Positions 1 to 13,100 of a stretch of 64,000 bases of DNA are shown here, piece by piece. Source of the DNA: Metellina segmentata (lineage: Eukaryota > Arthropoda > Arachnida > Araneae > Tetragnathidae); NCBI GenBank assembly GCA_947359465.1, contig OX375872.1:2586395-2650394 (forward strand), read 5' to 3'. Each line of letters starts with the position of its first letter. Position 1 is the first letter of the stretch. The position numbers and the translations under genes are program-made. Under the pieces are notes generated by a model. It made no database searches. It was not told where the DNA came from and saw nothing but the letters and a program-made list of their open reading frames with translations.

Positions 1-1499
1 GCTCGCCAGATATGTCCCTTAAGGATCGGCCATTTCTGTAATTACACCTTTATCAGATAAATCTGCACTTCGTGGCATCTTGCATGCGACTAATGCCGAA
101 GTTGTTTCCTTGACGATATTTAACGACGTATATCAGGACCGCAGATATTGTCATTTGCAATACTTATTGGTAGATAGTGTATAATAAAATTGTGAGAAAA
201 ATCAACAGTTTTCTTTGTTTTTTGTGTTGTGGTGAATTATAATTAATTCTTTAAAGTGATTAAAGATCTAAGCAATTACAAGGAAATGAAATCAATTGTT
301 TTGAGAAAACCAACAGCAGTATTAGAGAATTTCATAAATGCATCGAAAGAAAATTAAACACGTGTGCAATTCGCTTAACTACTAGCTTCGAGCACTATTT
401 AAAATTGAGAGGAGTAACGGACTTTGAAACAACTGATTGTGTCTAATAAATTGTTTCACATATTAGATAGAGAAACATATTAGATATACTAATGTTAGAA
501 CACAGCAGAAAATTGGTTGAAACCTGTAGAGTTAGGTAAAGAGAAGGGAGGAACTATACGCTCAGTTTAAGAGACTTTCGTCCATAGCGAGCTGAGGTAG
601 TAAAAAATAAAAACGTTCAAAATTGTTCGTTTAGGAATTGTTCCATACCAAATGAATCCATCTCCCAAAAGAAACAAAAAATGATGAAATAAAAAGTAGT
701 CTGGACCATGGAAATAATTCACAGATGGGTGAAGAAACGATGAGTACGTTTTTCTTTTCCTCCCACCGAGTCAAGTTCCAACTAATTTATTATTTTGTCT
801 ACGAAGTTCAATACGACACAGATGTTTAAAGTGGCAGGAAGTGAGATGTTTATTGGATCTAGGATATGCTTCATGAGTAGAGCTCGGATTTGGAATAGTT
901 TGCAAATCTTTTTTAAGCCTTCAATGTTAAGAGATCCGTATTGAACGTTTTTTAGCAATTTGCAACAAAAAAAAACACCGAATTTATTTTGCATAATTTG
1001 GCATATTTGGGACCATTTTGCATATCTGTTTTTTTTGTGTGCATATTTGGATGATATATCTATATTTTCAAACATTTTTTCAAAAAATATTCAATTAAAA
1101 AAAAAACTTTGTTTAGTGCGTTTGGATGGGAGATTTTCAGTAGCAAAACGCATTTGGTTTGTTGGGCCTAAAATTTACCAAGAAAACCATAACTCTCCCC
1201 GACAACACATGTTATCGCCACAACATTAATTCCACTATTCCAAATTTTTTTAATTCAACTTTTTTTAGATGCTAAAGACTTAATTTCAAAGGTAAACAAA
1301 TTAATTTGCAGAAAATTAATTTTTAGTATATGATAAAATAACAAATTAATTCTAAGCTATTTCATTAAACAATAATCGGACAGCGAAACTGACGTCTCAA
1401 CTAGACACTCTAAAAGTTAACCGAGTTCAGTTTCGTTTGCCGTCGCTAAGTTTCAAAGCTACATGGCAGACAGAAAACTTACGAGACACATTTCCGTTC
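1..1499. other. AT-rich sequence without a recognisable gene
   Basis: I find no coding region with a recognisable domain. The short open frames here (for example 782-1075 on the minus strand and 960-1229 on the plus strand) overlap on opposite strands and are low in complexity, as expected by chance in AT-rich DNA. Around 960-1060 there is a cluster of related GCATATTTGG-like words. At 1384-1392 and 1427-1435 there is a 9-bp inverted repeat (CGAAACTGA / TCAGTTTCG). Neither has an obvious function. Confidence 0.6.
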
Positions 1500-1507
1500 C
1501 TATAAAC
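1500..1507. repeat. 8-bp target-site duplication, left copy (hAT)
   Basis: CTATAAAC lies directly outside the left inverted repeat. The identical 8-mer follows the right inverted repeat at 3318-3325. The pair fixes the exact insertion point. Confidence 0.93.
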
Positions 1508-3317
1508 CAGGGATGGGCAAACTACGGCCCGCGGGCCAACTCCGGCCCGCCGAAAGGTTTTGTCCGGCCCGCGGATATAATTTTAATTTGCTGGTCCGAC
1601 GGAAATTAAAAGAAAATATGATTTATATATTATATATCCATCTCCTTTTCTACTTTGTTTACATATTATTTTTTTCTTCCTTTTTTTCAAAGGACAAGTT
1701 ACACTGTAGCATACAATATTGCTAAAAATAATAAAGCTCTCGGTGATGAGGAGTTCGTTAAGCAATGCATGCTCCAAGTTTGTGATGTTTTATGTCCAGA
1801 CAAGAAAAATAATTTTGAGACTGTAAGCTTGTCTCGAAAAACGGTGACTTCTAGAATCGAAGCCATCGATAAAAATTTGACATCACAATTAGAGTCAAAG
1901 ATTGGCCAGTTTAAATTTTGCTCCATAGCTATGGATGAAAGCACTGATATAAATGATACTGCTCAATTAGTATTATTTATACGAGGTGTTGATGAGAACT
2001 TTGAAATTACCGAGGAACTGGTGTGCATGCATTCTTTAAAGGGAACTACAACGGGATGTGATATTTTTCGTGAATTTCAGGAAGGGCTTTAACTTTGAAA
2101 GTGCCTATAACAAATATATGTAATATTACGACCGATGGAGCACCAAATATGACAGGAAAAAAATCTGGATTTCTTGGACTCTTTAATCAAAACTAACCCG
2201 GGAACAATGTTGTTTTTCTACATTGTGTTATACATCAAGTCGCTCTGTGTAAATCTGCATTGAATATGAAACGCGTGCATGATGCAATCGTAAAGCTTGT
2301 AAATACTATTCGATCTCGTGGGCTTACTCACAGGCAATTTCGAGATTTTCTTCAGTCCGTGCAATCTGAATACTCTGATGTACTGTATTACACGAATGTA
2401 AGGTGGCTTAGTGTAGGATGTGTTTCCGAGTGAGTTTGGCAACTGAAAGACGACATTGTGTCGTTCTTCCATGAGAAACAGCGTTCTGCGGAGTGCGAAA
2501 TGTTAGAAGATACAGAATGATTTTCTGGACTTTGCATTTTTCACAGATCTTCTTTGTCATATGAGCAACTTGAATGTCAAGATGCAAGGGAAAAATCAAT
2601 TTATCGACGATATCTGGGCCCATCTCAAAGCTTTTAAACTAAAAATTAATCTGTTTGCTGGGCAGCTAGCTAAGAACGACTTGTCTCATTTCTCGAGGTT
2701 AAATTCAATATCCTCAGTAAATGAAGAGAAGCTTAAAAATTATGCAGATGGCTTGAAAAACCTACATTATGAGTTCGAACGCAGATTTCAAGATTTCAGT
2801 GCCATTCAAACATAATTGGATATTTTTACCATGCCTTTCAACGTAAATTGTGAAGCAGTGAGGTCAGATTTGCAGCTTGAATTAATTGAGTTGCAATCTA
2901 ACAATCATCTCAAGCAGTTGTTTCTAAATATGCCAAAGTTAGAGTTTTACAAATCATTATCGAAAGTAAGTTTCCCAAATTTAATATCTCACGCCCAGAA
3001 AATCAGTGCTATGTTTGCTTCATCTTATATATGTGAACAAGTGTTTTCAACTATGAATCGTAGAAAGAATTATTTCAGAAGTAGACTGACAGATGAGTAT
3101 TTAGCCTCGTTCCTTAGAATCAGTACATCTCACTCTGAACCTCAATATAAGGAACTTTTAAAAATGAAATCGCAATTTCATTCATCTCATTAACATATTT
3201 AAATTGTAATACTTGTATATTGTTTTTAAAATCTTAGAAAAAATTTACTTGGCCCGACAAACTTTTTTTTTTTTTTTCGATTTTTGGCCCTTGACCAAAA
3301 AGGTTTGCCCATCCCTG
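1508..3317 (+). mobile_element. hAT-superfamily DNA transposon, complete ends, dead transposase
   Basis: The element is bounded by perfect 15-bp terminal inverted repeats, CAGGGATGGGCAAAC at 1508-1522 and its reverse complement at 3303-3317. It is flanked on both sides by the 8-bp duplication CTATAAAC (1500-1507 and 3318-3325). An 8-bp target duplication with CAGGG-type ends is the hallmark of hAT elements. The 5' subterminal part is rich in CCGGCCCGC-like words. The 1.8-kb length is short for an autonomous hAT, and the encoded protein lacks the usual N-terminal BED zinc finger, so this copy is internally reduced. It is broken by several stops and could not move by itself. Confidence 0.93.
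1655..3193 (+). pseudogene. hAT transposase pseudogene (GTF2IRD2/ZBED-like family), N-terminally truncated
   Basis: The remnant reads through three blocks. The first (about 1690-2092) contains SIAMDESTDINDTAQ, holding the first acidic catalytic site. The second (about 2119-2510) contains ITTDGAPNMTGKKSG with the second catalytic Asp, then HCVIHQVALCKSAL and VLYYTNVRWLS. The third (2561-3193) ends in SSYICEQVFSTMNRRKNYF, which carries the conserved Glu of the hAT C-terminal dimerisation region. Such proteins cut and paste elements with CAGGG-type ends and 8-bp duplications. The frame is lost near 2090; stops follow near 2193, after VGCVSE (about 2431), near 2518 and at about 2813. There is no BED zinc finger upstream, because non-coding terminal sequence passes directly into the core. 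The family-level similarity to GTF2IRD2-like proteins is recalled, not searched. Confidence 0.85.
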
Positions 3318-3325
3318 CTATAAAC
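3318..3325. repeat. 8-bp target-site duplication, right copy (hAT)
   Basis: CTATAAAC directly follows the right inverted repeat and matches 1500-1507 exactly. Confidence 0.93.
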
Positions 3326-3342
3326 TATGGGCGTTACAACGT

Positions 3343-3982
3343 TACATGCTTTTTAACTCTTATCACTCCTTTGAAACTGTAACCCGCTTCAAGTATTTAG
3401 AAACCTTAATATAAAGCCACAACGACCTGAAAACTGAAATAAATAGCAGAATTTTCATGGCTAACAGAAGTTTTTACGGCCTCAGAAACCAACTAAAATC
3501 CAGGTTCATCAGCATGAAGACTAAACTAACCATTTATAAAACTTTAATCAGACCCATAGTCATGGATGGGAGTGAATGTTGGACCCTCAATAAAACCGAG
3601 GAGGAAAACCTACTAATTTTTGAAAGGAAGATCTTAAGAAAAATATTTGGACCTACTCAAGAGAACAACGTGAGAAGGATCCTTTACAACCACGAAATAT
3701 ACAAAACATATGATGAATTCGCCGGGAACGACATAGGGAGAACAATTAAAGCGTCACACATCAGATGGCTGGGCCATCTCTTTAGAAATCCAGATGCTGA
3801 CCCTACCAAAAAAGTGATTTTTTTCCAAAATTTAAGGGACAAGAAGAAAGGAACGACAACCTACAAGATGGATTGTTAATGAGGAAAGAGATCTCATATT
3901 TTTGCGAGTCAACAACCGATGGCGGGCGGTCGCACCAGAAAGGGCCAGACGTAGAAGGATCTGCGATTCAGCCTTGACTTGA
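3343..3982 (+). pseudogene. C-terminal fragment of an RTE-like LINE endonuclease/reverse transcriptase
   Basis: The longest open piece (3457-3879) reads RSFYGLRNQLKSRF, then TLIRPIVMDGSECWTLNKTE, ERKILRKIFGP and RWLGHLFRN. These are conserved in the region after the catalytic core of RTE-type LINE reverse transcriptases. The match can be followed upstream in a shifted frame (SFETVTRFKYLE at about 3367) and downstream after a frameshift near 3845 (TRWIVNEERDL, NNRWRAVAPERARRR), to a stop at 3980-3982. The catalytic YxDD core and the endonuclease lie upstream and are absent, so this is a 5'-truncated relic with at least two frameshifts. It sits directly right of the hAT element; whether it once continued left of it cannot be told. 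It does not encode a working enzyme. Confidence 0.8.
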
Positions 3983-4137
3983 AAAAGGCTGTTGTGCTCC
4001 TGAAGAAGAAGAACAAGAAAATTATGCAACACTTCATACATTCTCCATTTAGCTCCTCTTAAAGTTTTTGGTGTCAACTATTAAGTTTTCTTTTTTTATC
4101 ATGCGTAAATATAGCACGTAGTAAAAAAATACTCGTC
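3983..4137. other. LINE 3' tail and junction to the satellite array
   Basis: Just after the stop there is a GAAGAAGAAGAA-like stretch (about 4000-4012), a plausible short 3' tail for the RTE-like relic. About 120 bp of unassigned sequence then leads into the first partial satellite monomer, which begins near 4138 in mid-repeat. Confidence 0.45.
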
Positions 4138-7100
4138 TTCTTTAGCGCCACTTCCCGATCCAGTGACCGGCCAGAAGTAAGCACCCTTCCCCTAGTTATG
4201 TTCCGAGCACGTTTCAAGAGCTTTCATTTGAATTTATATTTTGCAATTATGTAATATTTCTATATTTGTTGCTTTGTGTATTTTTTTTTTCTTATCTTTA
4301 ACTGCGCTAAAAAATTAAAATTGTGAATTAATTGAGTGAGAAAATTGTCTCAATTTCACTTTATCCTCCTCACTACCCTTTTTGTTAGAATTATATTTTT
4401 TTTCTTTAGCGCCCTTTCCCAATCCGCTGCAACGCCACATGTCTGCCCCCTAGTTACGTCCCGAGTACGTTTTAAGTGCTTTCATTTGAATTTACATTTT
4501 GCAATTATGTAATATTTCTATATTTGTTGCTTTGTGTATTTTTTTCTTATATTTTTCTAAGGTATATATAAAATTAAAATTGTGAATTAATTGTGTGAGA
4601 GCGTGTCTGAAATTCACTTTATTCTCCTCACTACCCTTTTTGTTAGAATTTTTTTTTTCTTTAGCGCCCTTTCCCAATCCGCTGCAACGCCACATGTCTG
4701 CCCCCTAGTTACGTCCCGAGTACGTTTTAAGTGCTTTCATTTGAATTTACATTTTGCAAAGATGTACTATTTTAATATTTCTTTCTTTGTGTATTTTTAC
4801 TTATCTTTATCTGGCTATAAAATTAAAATTGTGAATTAATTTAATGAGAGTGTTGCTCATTTTCACTTTATTCTCCTCATTACCCTTTTTGTTCGGATGA
4901 ATTTTTTCTTTAACTCCACTACCCAATCCGATGCCCGGCACATGTTCTGCCCCCTCCCCCAATTTCGTCCCGAGTACGTTTCAAGTGCTTTCATTTGATT
5001 CTACATTTTGCTATTATGTAATATTTCTATATTTGTTGCTTTGTGTATTTTTTACTTATCTTTATCTGAGCTATAAAATTAAAATTGTGAATTAATTGAG
5101 TAAGAGTGTGTCTCAATTTCACTTTATCCTCCTCACTACCCTTTTTGTTAGAATGATTTTATTTCTTAAGCGCCTCTTCCCAATCCGGTGCAGGACCACA
5201 TGTCTGCCACCTAGCTACGTTCCGAGTACGTTTCAAGTGCTTTAATTTAAATTTACATTTTGCAATTATATAATATTTCTATATTTGTTGCTTTGTGTAT
5301 TTTTTTTCTTATCTTTAACAGCGCTAAAAAATTAAAATTGTGAATTAATTGAGTGAGAGTGTGTTACAATTTCACTTTATCCTCATCACTACCCTTTTTG
5401 TTAGAATGATTTTATTTCTTTAGCGCCTCTTCCCAATCCGGTGCAGGACCACATGTCTGCCACCTAGCTACATTCCGAGTACGTTTCAAGTGCTTTCATT
5501 TCAATTTACATTTTGCAATTATATAATATTTCTATGTTTGTTGCTTTGTGTATTTTTTTTCTTATCTTTAACTGCGCTAAAAAATTAAAATTGTGAATTA
5601 ATTGAGTGAGAGTGTGTATCAATTTCACTTTATCCTCCTCACTACCCTTTTTGTTAGAATTATTTTTTTTTCTTTAGCGCCCTTTCCCAATCCGTTGCAA
5701 CGCCACATGTCTGCCCCCTAGTTACGTCCCGAGTACGTTTTAAGTGCTTTCATTTGAATTTACATTTTGCAATTATGTGATATTTCTATATTTGTTGCTT
5801 TTTGTATTTTTTTCTTATATTTTTCTAAGGTATAAAATTAAAATTGTGAATTAATTGTGTGAGAGCGTGTCTGAAATTCACTTTATTCTCCTCACTACCC
5901 TTTTTGTTAGAATTATTTTTTTTTCTTTATCGCCCTTTCCCAATCCGCTGCAACGCCACATGTCTGCCCCCTAGTTACGTCCCGAGTACGTTTTAAGTGC
6001 TTTCATTTGAATTTACATTTTGCAAAGATGTACTATTTCAATATTTCTTTCTTTGTGTATTTTTTACTTATCTTTATCTGGCTATAAAATTAAAATTGTG
6101 AATTAATTTAATGAGAGTGTTGCTCATTTTCACTTTATTCTCCTCATTACCCTTTTTGTTCGGATGAATTTTTTCTTTAACTCCACTACCCAATCCGATG
6201 CCCGGCACATGTTCTGCCCCCTCCCCCTAGTTTCGTCCCGAGTACGTTTCAAGTGCTTTCATTTGATTCTACATTTTGCTATTATGTAATATTTCTATAT
6301 TTGTTGCTTTGTGTATTTTTTACTTATCTTTATCTGAGCTATAAAATTAAAATTGTGAATTAATTGAGTAAGAGTGCGTCTCAATTTCACTTTATCCTCC
6401 TCACTACCCTTTTTGTTAAAATGATTTTTTTTTCTTTACCGCCACTTCCCAATCCGGTGCAAGGCCACATGTCTGCCCCTTAGTTAAGTACCGAGTACGT
6501 TTTAAGTGCTTTCATTTGAATTTACATTTTACAATTATGTAATATTTCTATATTTGTTGCTTTGTGTATTTTTTTCTTATCTTTTTCAAAGGTATAAAAT
6601 TAAAATTGTGAATTAATTGTGTGAGAGCGTGTCTGAAATTCACTTTATCCTCCTCTTTACCCTTTTTGTTAGAATGATTTTTTATCTTTAGCGCCCCTTC
6701 CCAATCCGGTACAGAACCACATATATGCCCCCTAGTCACTTCCGAGTACGTTTTAAGTTCTTTCATTTGAATTTACATTTTGCAAAGATTTACTATTTCA
6801 ATATTTCTTTCTTTGTGTATTTTTTACTTATATTTCTCTGGCTATAAAATTAAAATTGTGAATTAATTTAATGAGAGTGTTGCTCATTTTCACTTTATTC
6901 TCCTCATTCCAATTTTTGTTCAAATGAATTTTTTCTTTAACTCCATTACCCAATCCGATGCCCGGCACATGTCTGCCCCCTCCCCCTAGTTTCGTCCCGT
7001 GTACGTTTCAAGTGCTTTCATTTGAATCTACATTTTGCAATTATGTAATATTTTTATATTTGTTGCTTTGTGTATTTTTTATTTATGGTTATCTGAGCTA

Positions 7101-10100
7101 TAAAATTAAAATTGTGAATTAATTGAGTAAGAGTGTGTCTCAATTTCACTTTATCCTCCTCACTACCCTTTTTGTTAGAATTTTTTTTTTTCTTTCGCTC
7201 CCTTTCCCAATCCGGTGCAAGGCCACATGTCTGCCCCCTAGTTACGTCCCGAGTACGTTTTAAGTGCTTTCATTTGAATTTACATTTTGCAATTATGTAA
7301 TATTTCCATATTTGTTGCTTTGTGTATTTTTTTCTTATATTTTTCTGAGTTATAAAATTATAATTATGAATTGTGTGAGAGCGTGTCTGAAATTCACTTT
7401 ATCCTCCTCACTACCCTTTTTGTTAGAATGATTTTGTTTTCTGTAGCGCCCCTTCCCAATCCGGTGCAAGGCCACATGTCTGCACCCTAGTTACGTCCCG
7501 AGTACTTTTCAAGTGCTTTCATATGAATTTACATTTTGCAATTATGTAATATTTCTATATTTGTTGCTTTGTGTATTTTTTACTTATCCTTATCTGAGCT
7601 ATAAAAATAAAATTGTGAATTAATTGAGTAAGAGTGTGTCTCATTTTCACTTTATCCTCCTCACTGCTCTTTTTGTTAGAATGATTTTGTTTTCTTTAGC
7701 GCCCCTTCCCAATCCAGTACAAGGCCACATGTCTGCCCCCTAGTTACGTCCCGAGTACTTTTCAAGTGCTTTCTTTTGAATTTACATATTGCAATTACGT
7801 AATATTTCTGTATTTGTTGCTTTGTGTATTTTTTTTTTCTTACTTTATCTGCGCTAAAAATTAGAATTGTGAATTAATTGAGTGAGATTGTGTCTCAATT
7901 TCACTTTATCCTCATCACTACCCATTTTGTTAGAATGGTTTTATTTCTTTAGCGCTTCTTCCCAATCCGTTGCAGGACCACATGTCTGCCCCCTAGTTAT
8001 ATTCCGAGTACGTTTCAAGTGCTTTCATTCGAATTTACATATTGCAATTATGTAATATTTCTGTATTTGTTTCTTTGTGTATTTTTTTTCTTACTTTATC
8101 TGCGCTAAAAATTAGAAATGTGAATTAATTGAGTGAGAGTGTGTCTCAATTTCACTTTATCCTCATCACTATCCTTTTTGTTAGAATGGTTTTATTTCTT
8201 TAGCGCATCTTCCCAATCCGGTGCAGGACCACATTTCTGCCCCCTAGTTATGTTCCGAGTACGTTTCAAGTGCTTTCATATGAATTTACCTTTTGCAACT
8301 ATGTAATATTTCTATATTTGTTGCTTTGTGTAATGTTTTCTTATATTTTTCTGAGGTATAAAATTAAAATTGTGAATTAATTGTGTGAGAGCGTGTCTGA
8401 AATTCACTTTATCCTCCTCACTACCCTTTTTGTTAGAATGATTTTGTTTTCTGTAGCGCCCCTTCCCAATCCGGTGCAAGGCCACATGTCTGCACCCTAG
8501 TTACGTCCCGAGTACTTTTCAAGTGCTTTCATATGAATTTACATTTTGCAATTATGTAATATTTCTATATTTGTTGCTTTGTGTATTTTTTACTTATCTT
8601 TATCTGAGCTATAAAATTAAAATTGTGAATTAATTGAGTAAGAGTGTGTCTCATTTTCACTTTTATCCTCCTCACTACTCTTTTTGTTAGAATGATTTTG
8701 TTTTCTTTAGCGCCCCTTCCCAATCCAGTACAAGGCCACATGTCTGCCCCCTAGTTAAGTCCCGAGTACTTTTCAAGTGCTTTCTTTTGAATTTACATAT
8801 TGCAATTACGTAATATTTCTGTATTTGTTGCTTTGTGTATTTTTTTGTTCTTATCTTTATCTGCGCTAAAAAATTAAAATTGTGAATTAATTTAGTGAGA
8901 GTGTGTCTCAATTTCACTTTATCCTCATCACTACCCTTTTTGTTAAAATGATTTTATTTGTTTAGCGCCTCTTCCCAATCCGGTGCAGGACCACATGTCT
9001 GCCACCTAGCTACGTTCCGAGTACGTTTCAAGTGCTTTCATTTCAATTTACATTTTGCAATTATATAATATTTCTATATTTGTTGCTTTGTGTATTTTCT
9101 TGTATTTATCTTTATCTGCGCTAAAAAATTAAAATTGTGAATTAATTTAGTGAGAGTGTGTCTCAATTTCACTTTATCCTCATCACTTCCCTTTTTGTTA
9201 GAATGATTTTATTTCTTTAGCGCCTCTTCCCAATCCGGTGCAGGACCACATGTCTGCCCCCTAGTTACGTCCCGAGTACTTTTCAAGTGCTTTCATATGA
9301 ATTTACCTTTTGCAACTATGTAATATTTCTATATTTGTTGCTTTGTGTATTTTTTTCTTACATTATCTGAGCTAAAAAATTATAATTGTTAATTAATTGA
9401 GTGAGAGTGTGTCTCAATTTCACTTTATCCTCATCACTACCCTTTTTGTTAGAATGATTTTATTTCTTTAGCGCCTCTTCCCAAACCGGTGCAGGACCAC
9501 ATGTCTGTCACCTAGCTACGTTCCAAGTACGTTTCAAGTGCTTTCATTTCAATTTACATTTTGCAATTATATAATATTTCTATAGTTGTTGCTTTGTGTA
9601 TTTTTTTGTTCTTATCTTTATCTGCGCTAAAAAATTAAAATTGTGAATTAATTGTGTGAGAGCGTGTCTGGAATTCACTTTATCCTCCTCTTCACCCTTT
9701 TTGTTAGAATGATTTTGTTTTCTGTAGCGCGCCTTCCCAATCCGGTGCAAGGCCACATGTCTGCCCCCTAGTTACGTCCCGAGTACTTTTCAAGTGCTTT
9801 CATATGAATTTACCTTTTGCAACTATGTAATATATCTGTATTTGTTGCTTTGTGTATTTTTTTTCTTACTTTATCTGAGCTAAAAAATTATAATTGTGAA
9901 TTAATTGTGTGAGAGCGTGTCTGAAATTCACTTTATCCTCCTCACTACCCTTTTTGTTAGAATTATTTTGTTTTCTTTAGCGCCCCTACCCAATCCAGTT
10001 TAAGGCCACATGTCTGTCACCTAGCTACGTTCCAAGTACGTTTCAAGTGCTTTCATTTCAATTTACATTTTGCAATTATATAATATTTCTATATTTGTTG

Positions 10101-13100
10101 CTTTGTGTATTTTTTTGTTCTTATCTTTATCTGCGCTAAAAAATTAAAATTGTGAATTAATTTAGTGAGAGTGTGTCTCAATTTCACTTTATCCTCATAA
10201 CTACCCTTTTTGTTAAAATGATTTTATTTCTTTAGCGCCTCTTCCCAATCCGGTGCAGGACCACATGTCTGCCCCCTAGTTATGTTCCGAGTACGTTTTA
10301 AGTGCTTTCATTTGAATTTACATATTGCAATTATGTAATATTTCTGTATTTGTTTCTTTGTGTTTTTTTTTTCTTACTTTATCTGCGCTAAAAATTAGAA
10401 TTGTGAATTAATTGTGTGAGAGCGTGTCTGAAATTCACTTTATCCTCCTCACTACCCTTTTTGTTAGAATTATTTTGTTTTCTTTAGCGCCCCTACCCAA
10501 TCCAGTTTAAGGCCACATGTCTGCCCCCTAGTTACGTCCCGAGTACTTTTCAAGTGCTTTCATATGAATTTACCTTTTGCAACTATGTAATATTTCTATA
10601 TTTGTTGCTTTGTGTATTTTTTACTTATCTTTATCTGAGCTATAAAATTAAAATTGTGAATTAATTGTGTGAGAGCGTGTCTGAAATTCACTTTATCCTC
10701 CTCTTTACAATTTTTGTTAGAATGATTTTGTTTTCTGTAGAGCGCCTTCCCAATCCGGTGCAAGGCCACATGTCTGTCCCCTAGTTACGTCCCGAGTACT
10801 TTTCAAGTGCTTTCATATGAATTTACCTTTTGCAACTATGTAATATTTCTATATTTGTTGCTTTGTGTATTTTTTTCTTATATTTTTCTGAGGTATATAA
10901 ATATAAAATTGTGAATTAATTGTGTGAGAGCGTGTCTGAAATTCACTTTATCCTCCTCAATACCCTTTTTGTTAGAATGATTTTGTTTTCTGTAGCGCGC
11001 CTTCCCAATCCGGTGCAAGGCCACATGTCTGCCCCCTAGTTACGTCCCGAGTACTTTTCAAGTGCTTTCATATGAATTTACCTTTTGCAACTATGTAATA
11101 TTTCTATATTTGTTGCTTTGTGTATTTTTTACTTATCTTTATCTGAGCTATAAAATTAAAATTGTGAATTAATTGAGTGAGAGTATGTCTCAATTTCACT
11201 TTATCCTCATCACTACCCTTTTAGTTAGAATGGTTTTATTTCTTTAGCGCCTCTTCCTAATCCGGTGCAGGACCACATATCTGCTCCCTAGTTATGTTCC
11301 GTGTACGTTTCAAGTGCTTTCATTTGAATTTACATTTTGCAATTATGTAATATTTCTATATTTGTTGTTTTATGTATTTTTTTTTCTTACTTTATCTGAG
11401 CTAAAAAATTAAAATTGTGAATTAATTGATTGAGAGTGTGTCTCAATTTCACTTTATCCTCATCACTACCCTTTTTGTTAGAATGATTTTATTTCTTTAG
11501 TGCCTCTTCCCAATCCGTTGCAGGACCACATGTCTGCCACCTAGTTACGTCCCGAGTACGTTTTAAGTGCTTTCATTTCAATTTACATTTTGCAATTATG
11601 TAATATTTCTATATTTATTGCTTTCTGTATTTTTTTCTTATATTTTTCTGAGGTATAAAATTAAAATTGTGAATTAATTGTGTGAGAGCGTGTCTGAAAT
11701 TCACTTTATCCTCCTCACTACCCTTTTTGTTAGAATGATTTTGTTTTCTTTAGCGCCCCTTCCCAATCCAGTGCAAGGCCACATGTCTGCCCCCTAGTTA
11801 CGTCCCGAGTACTTTTCAAGTGCTTTCATATGAATTTACATTTTGCAATCATGTAATATTTCTATATTTGTTGCTTTGTGTATTTTTTTCTTATCTTTTT
11901 CTGAGGTAAAAAAATTAAAATTGTGAATTAATTGTGTGAGAGCTTGTCTGAAATTCACTTTATCCTCCTCTTTACCCTTTTTGTTAGAATGATTTTGTTT
12001 TCTGTAGCGCGCATTCCCAATCCGGTGCAAGGCCACATGTCTGCCCCCTAGTTACGTCACGAGTACTTTTCAAGTGATTTCATATGAATTTACATTTTGC
12101 AATTATGTAATATTTCTATATTTGTTGCTTTGTGTATTTTTTTCTTATCTTTTTCTGAAGAAAAAAAATTAAAATTTTGAATTAATTGTGTGAGAGCGTG
12201 TCAGAAATTCACTTTATCCTCCTCTTTACCCTTTTTGTTAGAATGATTTTATTTCTTTAGCGCCTCTTCCCAATCCAGTGCAGGACCACATGTCTGCCAC
12301 CTAGTTATCTTCCGAGTACGTTTCAAGTGCTTTCATTTGAATTTACATATTGCAATTATGTAATATTTCTATATTTGTTGCTTTGTGTATTTTTTTTCCT
12401 AACTTTATCTGCGCTAAAAATTAGTTGTGAATTAATTGAGTGAGAGTGTGTCTCAATTTCACTTTATCCTCATCACTACCCTTTTTGTTAGAATGATTTT
12501 ATTTCTTTAGTGCCTCTTCCCAATCCGTTGCAGGACCACATGTCTGCCACCTAGTTACGTCCCGAGTACGTTTTAAGTGCTTTCATTTGAATTCACATTT
12601 TGCAATTATGTAATATTTCTATATTTGTTGCTTTCTGTATTTTTTTCTTATATTTTTCTGAGGTATAAAATTAAAATTGTGAATGAATTGTGTGAGAGAG
12701 TGTCTGAAATTCACTTTATCCTCCTCACTACCCTTTTTGTTAGAATGATTTTGTTTTCTTTAGCGCGCCTTCCCAATCCGGTGCATGGCCACATGTCTGC
12801 CCCCTAGTTACGTCCCGAGTACTTTTCAAGTGCTTTCATATGAATTTACATTTTGCAATCATGTAATATTTCTATATTTGTTGCTTTGTGTATTTTTATC
12901 TTATCTTTTTCTGAGGTAAAAAAATTAAAATTGTGAATTAATTGTGTGAGAGCGTGTCTGCAATTCACTTTATCCTCCTCTTACAATTTTTGTTAGAATG
13001 ATTTTATTTTCTGTAGCGCGCCTTCCCAATCCGGTGCAAGGCCACATGTCTACCCCCTAGTTACGTCCCGAGTACTTTTCAAGTCCTTTCATATGAATTT

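Noticed and set aside
782..1229. 97- and 89-residue overlapping frames on opposite strands
   Set aside because: Low complexity, mutually overlapping and without a recognisable motif.
1655..3193. Domesticated hAT gene (GTF2IRD2-like host protein)
   Set aside because: Intact inverted repeats and target-site duplication with several stops and a frameshift point to a dead transposon, not a selected gene.
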